DNA of 5,100 nucleotides from Erysipelotrichaceae bacterium (GCA_012729405.1 JAAYDH010000034.1:1-5100); one strand, 5' to 3'; numbered from the stretch's first letter, positions 1 to 5,100 are shown. The notes: a model not told the origin generated them from the letters alone. A program made the numbers and translations.

Positions 1-683
1 CCGAATTTACCACCAACCTCCCCCCAAGGGTGACAGCGATGACTGGTATGGATGTTTTAACTCACGCGGTTGAAGCTTATGTTTCCGTCATGGCAAACGA
101 CTACACCGATGGTCTCTGCTTAAAAGCCATCAAGCTAGTCTTTGACTATTTACCACGCGCCGTAAAAGATGGACCACACGATTTAGAAGCTCGCGAAAAG
201 ATGCACAATGCCGCGACAATCGCTGGCATGGCCTTCGCTAACGCTTTCCTTGGCATGACCCACTCAATGGCTCATAAAGTTGGAGCTGTATTCCACACTG
301 TTCACGGATTAGCTTGTGCTATCTTATTACCACACGTTGTTCGTTACAACGGGCAAGTCCCAAGCAAATTATCTGTCTGGCCGAAGTACAACGTCTACTG
401 CGCCGATAAAAAATATCAAGAAATCGCTCAATTGCTCGGTTTGAAAGCCAGTACTCCTGAAGAAGGTGTTGAGTCTCTTGCCAAGGCGATCATCGGCCTA
501 ATTCGTGAGATCGGCCTTGAACCAAACCTCGAAGCCTACGGAATCGAAGAAAAAGATTGGGAATCTCGTTTACAATCAATCGCTGAACTGGCTTACGAAG
601 ATCAATGTTCACCTGCCAACCCTCGCTTACCGATGGTTGACGACATGGTCGTAATTTTAAGAAAAGCTTTCCGGGGCAATTAA
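1..683 (+). CDS. adhE: Bifunctional acetaldehyde/alcohol dehydrogenase AdhE, C-terminal part (5' truncated by window edge)
   Basis: This is the C-terminal part of an iron-dependent alcohol dehydrogenase domain, which reduces acetaldehyde to ethanol with NADH. The reading frame is open from base 3, so the gene begins outside the window; the GTG at base 30 is internal, because the family motif runs through it (LPPRVTAMTGMD). The four expected metal ligands are visible: Asp at 51-53 and His at 63-65 (GMDVLTH), His at 261-263 (THSMAH) and His at 303-305 (VHG). Their spacing (D-x3-H and H-x13-H) is that of the FucO/AdhE family. The C-terminal segment with YEDQCSPANPRLP and the insertion around WPKYN resemble AdhE more than single-domain butanol or propanediol dehydrogenases, but the aldehyde dehydrogenase half is out of view, so a stand-alone enzyme is not excluded. 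gpsA follows after one base with no terminator between them, suggesting co-transcription. Confidence 0.82.
   Translation, partial: EFTTNLPPRVTAMTGMDVLTHAVEAYVSVMANDYTDGLCLKAIKLVFDYLPRAVKDGPHDLEAREKMHNAATIAGMAFANAFLGMTHSMAHKVGAVFHTVHGLACAILLPHVVRYNGQVPSKLSVWPKYNVYCADKKYQEIAQLLGLKASTPEEGVESLAKAIIGLIREIGLEPNLEAYGIEEKDWESRLQSIAELAYEDQCSPANPRLPMVDDMVVILRKAFRGN
673..676 (+). promoter_or_regulatory. Weak ribosome binding site of gpsA
   Basis: A GGGG run lies inside the last codons of the upstream dehydrogenase gene, 8 bases before the TTG at 685. It is a short match to the anti-Shine-Dalgarno sequence. With only one base between the upstream stop (681-683) and this start, re-initiation by terminating ribosomes probably contributes to translation. 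It supports TTG 685 as the start. Confidence 0.5.
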
Positions 684-684
684 C

Positions 685-1719
685 TTGGAAAAGGTCGCAA
701 TATTAGGTGCTGGAACGTGGGGCACTGCTTTAGCCAATTTGCTGGCTAGAAGTGGACACGAAGTCGCCTTGTGGTCGAAATTTGAAGAAGAAATCAATGT
801 TTTAAAGTCGACCCATCTCCATAAAAATCTCCCTGGTTCTGTCATTTCGAAAGCCATCGCTTTTTTCGCTGATATGAAGGAAGCTTGCGAAGGGAAATCT
901 ATCGTTGTTTTTGCCACACCTTCCGTCTATATTCGTCAAACAGCTGAAAAGGCTAAGCCTTTTTTGAAGTCCAATCAAATCATCGTTAATGTGGCGAAAG
1001 GCATCGAGCCAAAGTCTCTCTTAACAATGAGTGAAATCCTCGAAGATGTCCTTGGGAAAGACTTCAATTATGTTTCTTTATCTGGACCAACCCACGCCGA
1101 AGAAGTCGCTATTGGATTACCCACTCTCATCGTCTCAGCTTGCCAAAATCCAAAGATTGCTCAAATTATTCAAGATACCTTTTCTAATCAAACTATGCGC
1201 GTATACACGAATCCGGATGTTCGAGGTGTCGAATTAAGCGGTGCGTTGAAGAACATTATTGCCTTAGCGGGCGGAATGTCTGACGGATTAGGTTATGGCG
1301 ACAATGCGAAAGCGGCTATCATCACTCGCGGTTTGGTTGAAATCACTGAAATTGGAAGGGCAATGGGATGCCACGAGAAAACCTTCTTTGGTTTAGCGGG
1401 TATTGGCGATATCGTCGTCACGGCTACCAGCATTCATTCCCGGAATCACAAAGCTGGTTACCTGCTCGGTCAAGGACGTTCTTTAGAAGACGTCTTGAAA
1501 GAGGTTGGCCAAGTCGTCGAAGGTTTATACGCATTAGAGGCCGCGAAAGAGCTGGAAGTCAAATACAATGTTGAACTTCCTATCATCGATGTCGTCTACG
1601 AAGTAGTCCATGACCACCTTCCTGTTTCCAAAGCAATTCAGAAACTCTTCTCGCGAAAGAAGAAGGATGAAATCAACGATCCGATCTTCACCGAAGACGA
1701 CGCAATGAAGGAAAATTAA
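685..1719 (+). CDS. gpsA: NAD(P)+-dependent glycerol-3-phosphate dehydrogenase GpsA
   Basis: This cytoplasmic enzyme reduces dihydroxyacetone phosphate to sn-glycerol-3-phosphate, the backbone of membrane phospholipids, while oxidising NAD(P)H. The protein has 344 residues, close to the usual 330-340. The N-terminal Rossmann fold carries GAGTWG (residues 8-13). The NVAKGIE segment holds Lys105, SGPTHAEEV lies at 133-141, and the C-terminal helical domain has ELSGALKN with the catalytic Lys189, followed by GLGYGDNAKAA, GLAGIGD (236-242) and SRNHKAG (252-258). The start is TTG: the cofactor-binding strand begins at residue 4, so no later start would keep the fold. A charged tail of about 20 residues (326-344) follows the last conserved helix. 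The gene sits one base after adhE and ends at a terminator, so it is the last gene of that unit. The lack of its own promoter is inferred from the spacing. Confidence 0.97.
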   Translation: MEKVAILGAGTWGTALANLLARSGHEVALWSKFEEEINVLKSTHLHKNLPGSVISKAIAFFADMKEACEGKSIVVFATPSVYIRQTAEKAKPFLKSNQIIVNVAKGIEPKSLLTMSEILEDVLGKDFNYVSLSGPTHAEEVAIGLPTLIVSACQNPKIAQIIQDTFSNQTMRVYTNPDVRGVELSGALKNIIALAGGMSDGLGYGDNAKAAIITRGLVEITEIGRAMGCHEKTFFGLAGIGDIVVTATSIHSRNHKAGYLLGQGRSLEDVLKEVGQVVEGLYALEAAKELEVKYNVELPIIDVVYEVVHDHLPVSKAIQKLFSRKKKDEINDPIFTEDDAMKEN

Positions 1720-1730
1720 TACATTAATTA

Positions 1731-1772
1731 AAAAGATAACGGGCAAGCACAAAGATAAGTCCGTTATTTTTT
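1731..1772 (+). terminator. Rho-independent terminator after gpsA
   Basis: ATAACGGGC (1736-1744) pairs with GTCCGTTAT (1759-1767), giving a 9-bp stem with one G-T wobble. The loop is 14 nt and six T residues follow (1767-1772). The A-run at 1731-1734 faces the T-run, so the hairpin could also act weakly on the opposite strand. It starts 16 bases after the gpsA stop codon. The loop is longer than typical, but the stem and T-run are convincing. Confidence 0.85.
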
Positions 1773-1788
1773 CTACTTACCGAATATA

Positions 1789-1805
1789 AACACAATAAAT
1801 GTGTT
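1789..1805. promoter_or_regulatory. Inverted repeat at the upstream edge of the preTA promoter (possible operator)
   Basis: AACACA (1789-1794) and TGTGTT (1800-1805) are perfect reverse complements separated by five bases (ATAAA). The right arm overlaps the first two bases of the proposed -35 hexamer and also forms a second short palindrome, TGTG-TT-CACA (1800-1809). The position is suitable for a transcription factor, but no regulator can be named. An AT-rich intergenic region can produce such repeats by chance. Confidence 0.35.
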
Positions 1806-1831
1806 CACAAAGGCTCGGTCTTTGATAAAAT
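1804..1831 (+). promoter_or_regulatory. Sigma-70/sigma-A type promoter of preTA
   Basis: The -35 candidate is TTCACA (1804-1809, five of six matches to TTGACA). After a 16-bp spacer comes TAAAAT (1826-1831, five of six matches to TATAAT), preceded by TG at 1823-1824, which makes an extended -10. Transcription would start near 1838, leaving a leader of roughly 33 nt with no room for a riboswitch. It lies just downstream of the gpsA terminator, as expected for an independent unit. Confidence 0.7.
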
Positions 1832-1836
1832 ATCAA
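1822..1836. promoter_or_regulatory. Perfect palindrome over the preTA -10 element (candidate operator)
   Basis: TTGATA (1822-1827), AAA, TATCAA (1831-1836) is a perfect 6-bp inverted repeat with a 3-base centre, covering the whole -10 hexamer. A dimeric repressor bound here would block RNA polymerase. The half-site does not match a consensus I can assign with confidence; in particular it differs from the clostridial Rex half-site TTGTTAA. The operator function is inferred from symmetry and position only. Confidence 0.4.
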
Positions 1837-1855
1837 TAAAGATTGTTCTTAACTT

Positions 1856-1864
1856 GGAGAGGAG
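1856..1864 (+). promoter_or_regulatory. Ribosome binding site of preT
   Basis: GGAGAGGAG ends 6 bases before the ATG at 1871. It is a strong purine-rich Shine-Dalgarno sequence and fixes the preT start, which also agrees with the usual N-terminus of the family. Confidence 0.85.
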
Positions 1865-1870
1865 ACGAAA

Positions 1871-3100
1871 ATGTCGAAAAAATACCAAGAAGAATATGAA
1901 GCTGGATATAGTCCACGTCTAGTGATGGAAGAAGCAGCCCGTTGCTTACTATGTCTTGATGCTCCATGTTCACAACACTGTCCAGCTGGAACAGATCCAG
2001 CTAAATTCATCCGTTCAGTGCGCTTTAAGAATGTGAAAGGTGCAGCGGAAACGGTTCGAATTAACAACGCTCTCGGAGCGGTTTGTGCCCGCGTTTGTCC
2101 AACAGAGAGATATTGCCAACTTGGCTGTTCTCGCAGTGGTATTGACAAGCCAATCGATATTGGTCGCATTCAAAGATATATCACTGACTTCGAAGCGGTG
2201 ACTAAAATGGGAATTTGGGAAGGCAAACCATTAAACGGCAAGAAAGTAGCCGTTATAGGAAGCGGTCCTGCCGGATTAACTGCCGCAGCTGAATTAGCAT
2301 TAGAAGGTTTCAAAGTTACCATCTATGAAAAAGACGCTAAGGCTGGTGGATACCTCCGTTATGGAATCCCCGAATACCGTTTACCAAATTCTGTCGTCGA
2401 TCGCGAGATTGAACGTATTGTTAATCTCGGAGTGGATATCGCTCTCAACACACGTGTAGGGGTGGATGTTTCATTAAAAGATATAGAAAAAGAAAATGAC
2501 GCTGTTATCGTCTCCGTCGGAGCGAGCAAGGGCAAGATGTTGCCAATGTTCGAAGGTAACCGTAAAGTTTTACTTGCTGTTGATTGGCTCAAAAAAGTCA
2601 AAGATCGCAAAGGCAAGGTCAAAGTACCTGACAATGTGGTCGTCATCGGTGGCGGAGACGTCGCTATGGATGTCGCGACAACCCTAAAGATTTTAGGTGT
2701 CCCACATGTCACTGATGTGGTATACGAGCAATTCTCAGAATTCCGCGCCAGCGATAAAGAATTAAAATGCGCGCAAACTGAAGGCGTCACCATCATTGAT
2801 GGATATATTCCTGTCGGTGTCGCTCGTGGCGGAATTGTTAAATTTAAACATCGTTTAATCCCCAGCGAATTGAAGATAAAAGCTGATTTGATTATCCTCG
2901 CTGTCGGACAATGTGTCGATGTCGCCGGCTTAGGCCTCGATATTGATAAAGGGGAAGTTGCTTTTGAAGGCAACCACCTCAAAGATAGCAAGATCTTCGT
3001 CGCCGGAGATATTGCTCATGGAGAAAAGACTGTTGTCTGGGGCGTCAGGACTGGCAAAGAAGTCGCTTTCGCTGTTAGAGCTTTCTTGAGAGGTAAATAG
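1871..3100 (+). CDS. preT: NAD(P)H-dependent dihydropyrimidine dehydrogenase, electron-input subunit PreT
   Basis: PreT is the flavoprotein half of bacterial dihydropyrimidine dehydrogenase. It takes electrons from NAD(P)H through FAD and iron-sulfur clusters and passes them to PreA. It corresponds to the N-terminal part of mammalian DPD and resembles the glutamate synthase small subunit. The length of 409 residues matches E. coli PreT (about 412). The N-terminal helical domain has Cys25, 28, 33 and 37, then Cys72, 76, 82 and 86. By alignment from memory with pig DPD, seven of these are ligands of two [4Fe-4S] clusters, and Gln101 in PIDIGRIQ is the unusual glutamine ligand. The FAD motif is GSGPAG (130-135), the NAD(P)H Rossmann motif is GGGDVA (260-265), and the C-terminal FAD-contacting motif is FVAGD (376-380). 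preA follows after one base. GltD-type glutamate synthase subunits share the fold, but the PreA partner settles the assignment. Confidence 0.95.
   Translation: MSKKYQEEYEAGYSPRLVMEEAARCLLCLDAPCSQHCPAGTDPAKFIRSVRFKNVKGAAETVRINNALGAVCARVCPTERYCQLGCSRSGIDKPIDIGRIQRYITDFEAVTKMGIWEGKPLNGKKVAVIGSGPAGLTAAAELALEGFKVTIYEKDAKAGGYLRYGIPEYRLPNSVVDREIERIVNLGVDIALNTRVGVDVSLKDIEKENDAVIVSVGASKGKMLPMFEGNRKVLLAVDWLKKVKDRKGKVKVPDNVVVIGGGDVAMDVATTLKILGVPHVTDVVYEQFSEFRASDKELKCAQTEGVTIIDGYIPVGVARGGIVKFKHRLIPSELKIKADLIILAVGQCVDVAGLGLDIDKGEVAFEGNHLKDSKIFVAGDIAHGEKTVVWGVRTGKEVAFAVRAFLRGK
3088..3093 (+). promoter_or_regulatory. Ribosome binding site of preA within the end of preT
   Basis: GAGAGG, followed by T, lies in the last codons of preT and 8 bases before the ATG at 3102. 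Together with the one-base gap between the genes it suggests coupled, roughly equimolar translation of the two subunits. Confidence 0.65.
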
Positions 3101-3101
3101 T

Positions 3102-4373
3102 ATGGTACGTAAAGATTTGTCAGTCACCTTTATGGGTGTGAAATTCCCGAACCCCTTCTGCTTATCTTCCTCCCCGGTTGGAAACTGCTATGACATGTGT
3201 GCCAAAGCCTATGAATCAGGCTGGGGCGGTGTTGTCTTCAAAACCATCGGACCAAAACACTATGTCATCGATGAAGTTTCGCCTCGCTTTGATGCTTTAA
3301 CCAAAGAGGCTGAACCATTCGTTGGTTTCAAAAACATGGAGCAAATCGCCGAGCACTCTCTCGAAGAGAACCTCGACGATCTCCGAAAATTAAAAAGAGA
3401 CTATCCAAACCAAGTCTTGATTGCTTCCATCATGGGAAGTAATGAAGAAGATTGGGAGACCTTAGCTCGACTCGTTACCGAAGCCGGTGCGGACATGATT
3501 GAGTTAAATTTCTCTTGCCCCCAGATGACCTCGCATGCGATGGGCTCTGACGTTGGAAGTAACCCCGAACTCTGTCGCAAATACTGCGCTGCCGTTCGTC
3601 GTGGTACTCACTTGCCATTTATGGCAAAGATGACCCCCAACATCACCGATATGTGTGATCCAGCGATCGCCAGCTTAGAAGGCGGAGCTAATGGCATTGC
3701 GGCTATCAATACCATCAAATCAATCATCAACATTGATTTAGATAAGAAGGTTGGTTTACCAATTATTAATGGAAAGTCCTCTATCTCCGGATATTCCGGA
3801 AAAGCGGTCAAACCAGTCGCCTTACGTTTCATTCAACAAATGAAGACTCACCCCAAACTTAAAAACGCCGAAATCTCTGGTATCGGCGGTATTGAAACTT
3901 GGGAAGATGCGGCTGAATTTATCTTGTTGGGTTGTAAAAACTTACAAGTGACCACCGCAATTATGCAATATGGCTATCGCATCGTCGAAGATCTCTGCAA
4001 TGGCTTAGCCCATTACATGGAACAAGAAGGTGTTGACCATCTCGAAGATTTAGTTGGATTAGCCAATAAAAACCTCATCCCAGCGGAAGAACTCGATCGT
4101 GATTACAAGGTTTTCCCTGAAATTAACAATGATAAGTGTGTCGGCTGTGGACGTTGCTACATCTCTTGCTATGACGGCGCTCACCAAGCGATTGAATGGG
4201 ACGAAGAGACACGTCGTCCAAGTTGCAACCACGATAAGTGTGTTGGTTGCTTGCTCTGCGGTCTCGTCTGTCCAGTTGGAGCGATTAAACCCGGCGAGAG
4301 AATCCTCAAGCCAGGTCGCAAGCCAAAGAATTTAGCTCGTATAGTTCTTCAAGAACACGTCGATAAAATATAA
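3102..4373 (+). CDS. preA: Dihydropyrimidine dehydrogenase, catalytic subunit PreA
   Basis: PreA is the FMN-containing subunit that reduces uracil and thymine to 5,6-dihydrouracil and 5,6-dihydrothymine using electrons from PreT; it acts in the cytoplasm as part of the PreTA complex. Residues 1 to about 310 form a dihydroorotate-dehydrogenase-like barrel. NFSCP (136-140) holds the proposed general acid Cys139, AKMTPN (175-180) the FMN-contacting lysine, and INT (202-204) the Asn-Thr pair matching pyrimidine-binding residues of mammalian DPD. SGIGGIETWEDA (259-270) is a phosphate-binding loop. The C-terminal ferredoxin domain carries two CxxCxxCxxxC motifs: Cys346, 349, 352, 356 and Cys380, 383, 386, 390, enough for two [4Fe-4S] clusters. 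The length is 423 residues against about 411 in E. coli, the difference being a basic C-terminal tail. Gln141 stands where pig DPD has His673. The gene ends just before a strong terminator. Confidence 0.96.
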   Translation: MVRKDLSVTFMGVKFPNPFCLSSSPVGNCYDMCAKAYESGWGGVVFKTIGPKHYVIDEVSPRFDALTKEAEPFVGFKNMEQIAEHSLEENLDDLRKLKRDYPNQVLIASIMGSNEEDWETLARLVTEAGADMIELNFSCPQMTSHAMGSDVGSNPELCRKYCAAVRRGTHLPFMAKMTPNITDMCDPAIASLEGGANGIAAINTIKSIINIDLDKKVGLPIINGKSSISGYSGKAVKPVALRFIQQMKTHPKLKNAEISGIGGIETWEDAAEFILLGCKNLQVTTAIMQYGYRIVEDLCNGLAHYMEQEGVDHLEDLVGLANKNLIPAEELDRDYKVFPEINNDKCVGCGRCYISCYDGAHQAIEWDEETRRPSCNHDKCVGCLLCGLVCPVGAIKPGERILKPGRKPKNLARIVLQEHVDKI

Positions 4374-4385
4374 TTCTCATTTGTT

Positions 4386-4414
4386 AGCCCATCACTCGCT
4401 GATGGGCTTTTAAT
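4386..4414 (+). terminator. Rho-independent terminator after preA
   Basis: AGCCCATCA (4386-4394) pairs perfectly with TGATGGGCT (4400-4408) around a 5-nt loop, followed by TTTT, AA and more T. It begins 12 bases after the preA stop codon. This is a textbook intrinsic terminator and separates preTA from ppa. Confidence 0.93.
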
Positions 4415-4457
4415 TTGAGGTCTCTCGCACAGAAACATACACGAACTTTTTATATTG

Positions 4458-4466
4458 TGGTAAAAT
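4458..4466 (+). promoter_or_regulatory. Extended -10 promoter of ppa
   Basis: TGG followed by TAAAAT (4461-4466) forms an extended -10 with five of six matches to TATAAT. No good -35 hexamer is seen at the right distance: TACACG at 4438-4443 matches only three of six with a 17-bp spacer, so the extended -10 probably carries the promoter. The start would fall near 4473, giving a leader of about 24 nt. The rest of the 123-base gap holds only the preA terminator and AT-rich sequence. Confidence 0.6.
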
Positions 4467-4483
4467 ATTTGTTAGTGAAATCT

Positions 4484-4489
4484 AGGAGG
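4484..4489 (+). promoter_or_regulatory. Ribosome binding site of ppa
   Basis: AGGAGG lies 7 bases before the ATG at 4497. It is a full consensus Shine-Dalgarno at ideal spacing, consistent with high expression of a housekeeping enzyme, and it fixes the start. Confidence 0.92.
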
Positions 4490-4496
4490 AATAATT

Positions 4497-5066
4497 ATGC
4501 ATTGTTGGCATGATGTAAAAGCAACAAGAGTCACTCCCGATTCTTTCCTTGCCTTAATCGAAATTTCTAAAGGGAGCAAAAACAAATACGAATTGGATAA
4601 GGAGACTGGTCATTTAATTCTCGACCGGGTTTTATTTACCTCAACCCACTATCCTCAAAACTATGGGTTCATTCCTCGTACTTTTGCTCGCGACTACGAT
4701 CCCCTTGATGTTTTAGTGCTTTGTTCTGAAGCCATTCTTCCAATGTCTCTTGTCGAGTGCACTCCTATTGGAGTCCTTATCATGGTTGATAACGGTCTCC
4801 CTGACGAGAAAATTATCGCCGTTGCAAAAAATGATCCTTTCTATAACCAATATAAAGATATATCTGAAATTCCTGACCATATCATGGATGAAATTAAACA
4901 TTTCTTCGCTGTCTATAAGACCTTAGAAGGAAAAGATACAGCAATTGACGAAGTCAAGGATCGCGAAGCCGCCAAACAGATTATCGCTGAATGTATCAAA
5001 GCCTACCATCACCAAATCGAACCAAAAGTGACTGCAGAAAGAAAAGCCCGCGGATACACTCTATGA
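4497..5066 (+). CDS. ppa: Inorganic pyrophosphatase, family I (soluble, Mg2+-dependent)
   Basis: The enzyme hydrolyses pyrophosphate to two phosphates in the cytoplasm, pulling nucleic acid, tRNA-charging and activation reactions forward. At 189 residues it has the usual size of prokaryotic family I enzymes (E. coli about 176) with a slightly longer C-terminal helix. The family signature DYDPLDVLVL is at 66-75. Residues matching the E. coli active site are all present: Glu22, Lys30, Glu32, Arg44, Tyr52, Tyr56, Asp66, Asp68, Asp71, Asp98, Asp103, Lys105, Tyr140 and Lys141 (correspondence made from memory). GSKNKYELDKETG (26-38) is also typical. It differs from family II (DHH-type) pyrophosphatases, which many Bacillota use instead. 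It has its own promoter and ribosome binding site, and its stop codon overlaps the next gene. Confidence 0.97.
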   Translation: MHCWHDVKATRVTPDSFLALIEISKGSKNKYELDKETGHLILDRVLFTSTHYPQNYGFIPRTFARDYDPLDVLVLCSEAILPMSLVECTPIGVLIMVDNGLPDEKIIAVAKNDPFYNQYKDISEIPDHIMDEIKHFFAVYKTLEGKDTAIDEVKDREAAKQIIAECIKAYHHQIEPKVTAERKARGYTL

Positions 5067-5100
5067 TTCATGTCGTCCTGTATCGACCGGAAAAACCCCA
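5063..5100 (+). CDS. trmL: Probable tRNA (cytidine/uridine-34 2'-O)-methyltransferase TrmL, N-terminus only (3' truncated by window edge)
   Basis: Only 12 complete codons are in the window, reading MIHVVLYRPEKP and then a codon beginning CA. This closely matches the start of TrmL/YibK proteins of the SpoU-TrmD (SPOUT) superfamily, which usually begin with a short strand of the form hydrophobic-x-h-VLY-x-PE and continue PxNTGNI. TrmL 2'-O-methylates the wobble nucleotide of certain leucine tRNAs. The ATG at 5063 overlaps the ppa stop as ATGA, and no clear Shine-Dalgarno is visible, so translation is probably coupled to ppa. The call rests on a very short peptide; another SPOUT methyltransferase is the main alternative. 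Confidence 0.65.
   Translation, partial: MIHVVLYRPEKP

Noticed and set aside
30..683. GTG at base 30 as the true start of the first gene
   Set aside because: The frame stays open to the window edge and the residues before it (EFTTNLPPR) continue the conserved Fe-alcohol dehydrogenase pattern, so the gene starts upstream of the window.
657..917. Minus-strand open frame spanning the adhE-gpsA junction
   Set aside because: It overlaps the GpsA Rossmann fold on the opposite strand and has no recognisable protein features.
1368..1574. Plus-strand alternative-frame product rich in Arg and Trp within gpsA
   Set aside because: It is an out-of-frame reading of the conserved GpsA C-terminal domain, with no ribosome binding site.
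1789..1836. Rex (redox sensor) binding site upstream of preTA
   Set aside because: The TTG...CAA and TGTG...CACA dyads recall Rex sites, but neither matches the clostridial TTGTTAAnnnnTTAACAA form in sequence or spacing, so I do not name the regulator.
1773..1870. Pyrimidine-responsive riboswitch or attenuator before preT
   Set aside because: The predicted leader after the promoter is only about 33 nt and shows no hairpin-plus-T-run between the promoter and the ribosome binding site.
1849..2169. Minus-strand open frame of about 106 codons over the start of preT
   Set aside because: It is antisense to the conserved cysteine-rich N-terminus of PreT and runs through the preT ribosome binding site, with no signal of its own.
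2359..2991. Long open frame of about 210 codons on the minus strand inside preT
   Set aside because: It lies wholly antisense to a well-conserved gene, its Ser/Thr/Arg/Pro-rich product matches no family I recognise, and I see no promoter or ribosome binding site for it. It is a shadow of preT codon use.
4463..4470. AAATATTT palindrome overlapping the ppa -10
   Set aside because: It is eight bases of A and T only in an AT-rich promoter, easily expected by chance and too short to call an operator.

Overview
The window is an ordinary-looking, compactly organised piece of bacterial chromosome. All genes are on the + strand, in three transcription units separated by two clear intrinsic terminators. 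Codon use is AT-leaning but not extreme. Shine-Dalgarno sites are strong, one start codon is TTG, and the proteins resemble those of anaerobic, fermenting Bacillota (Firmicutes in the broad sense). TGG is used for tryptophan and nothing requires a reassigned TGA codon. I cannot place the organism more precisely from sequence alone. I see no mobile element, CRISPR array, tRNA or rRNA.

Unit 1 (1-1772): the window opens inside the iron-dependent alcohol dehydrogenase domain of what is most likely AdhE, the bifunctional acetaldehyde/alcohol dehydrogenase. One base after its stop comes gpsA (glycerol-3-phosphate dehydrogenase), which starts with TTG and is probably translationally coupled. A terminator at 1731-1772 closes the unit.

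Unit 2 (about 1789-4414): a recognisable promoter (TTCACA, 16 bp, extended -10) is overlaid by a perfect inverted repeat. It leads into preT and preA, which are one base apart. Together they encode the two-subunit, NAD(P)H-dependent dihydropyrimidine dehydrogenase that reduces uracil and thymine to their 5,6-dihydro forms. All expected iron-sulfur ligands, nucleotide-binding motifs and the catalytic cysteine are present. A 9-bp hairpin with a T-run ends the unit. No gene for the next steps of reductive pyrimidine breakdown lies in the window.

Unit 3 (about 4458 to beyond the end): an extended -10 promoter and an excellent ribosome binding site precede ppa, a family I inorganic pyrophosphatase with all its catalytic residues. 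Its stop overlaps (ATGA) the start of a further gene whose first 12 residues match the start of TrmL, a tRNA wobble-position 2'-O-methyltransferase.

AdhE, GpsA and (by inference) PreTA all oxidise reduced nicotinamide cofactor, so the first two units can be read as a redox-balancing neighbourhood, though shared regulation is not shown. I did not find an undescribed system. The points most worth a second look are the putative operators at the preTA promoter, a Gln in place of the usual active-site-loop His in PreA, and the isolation of preTA from the rest of the pyrimidine pathway.
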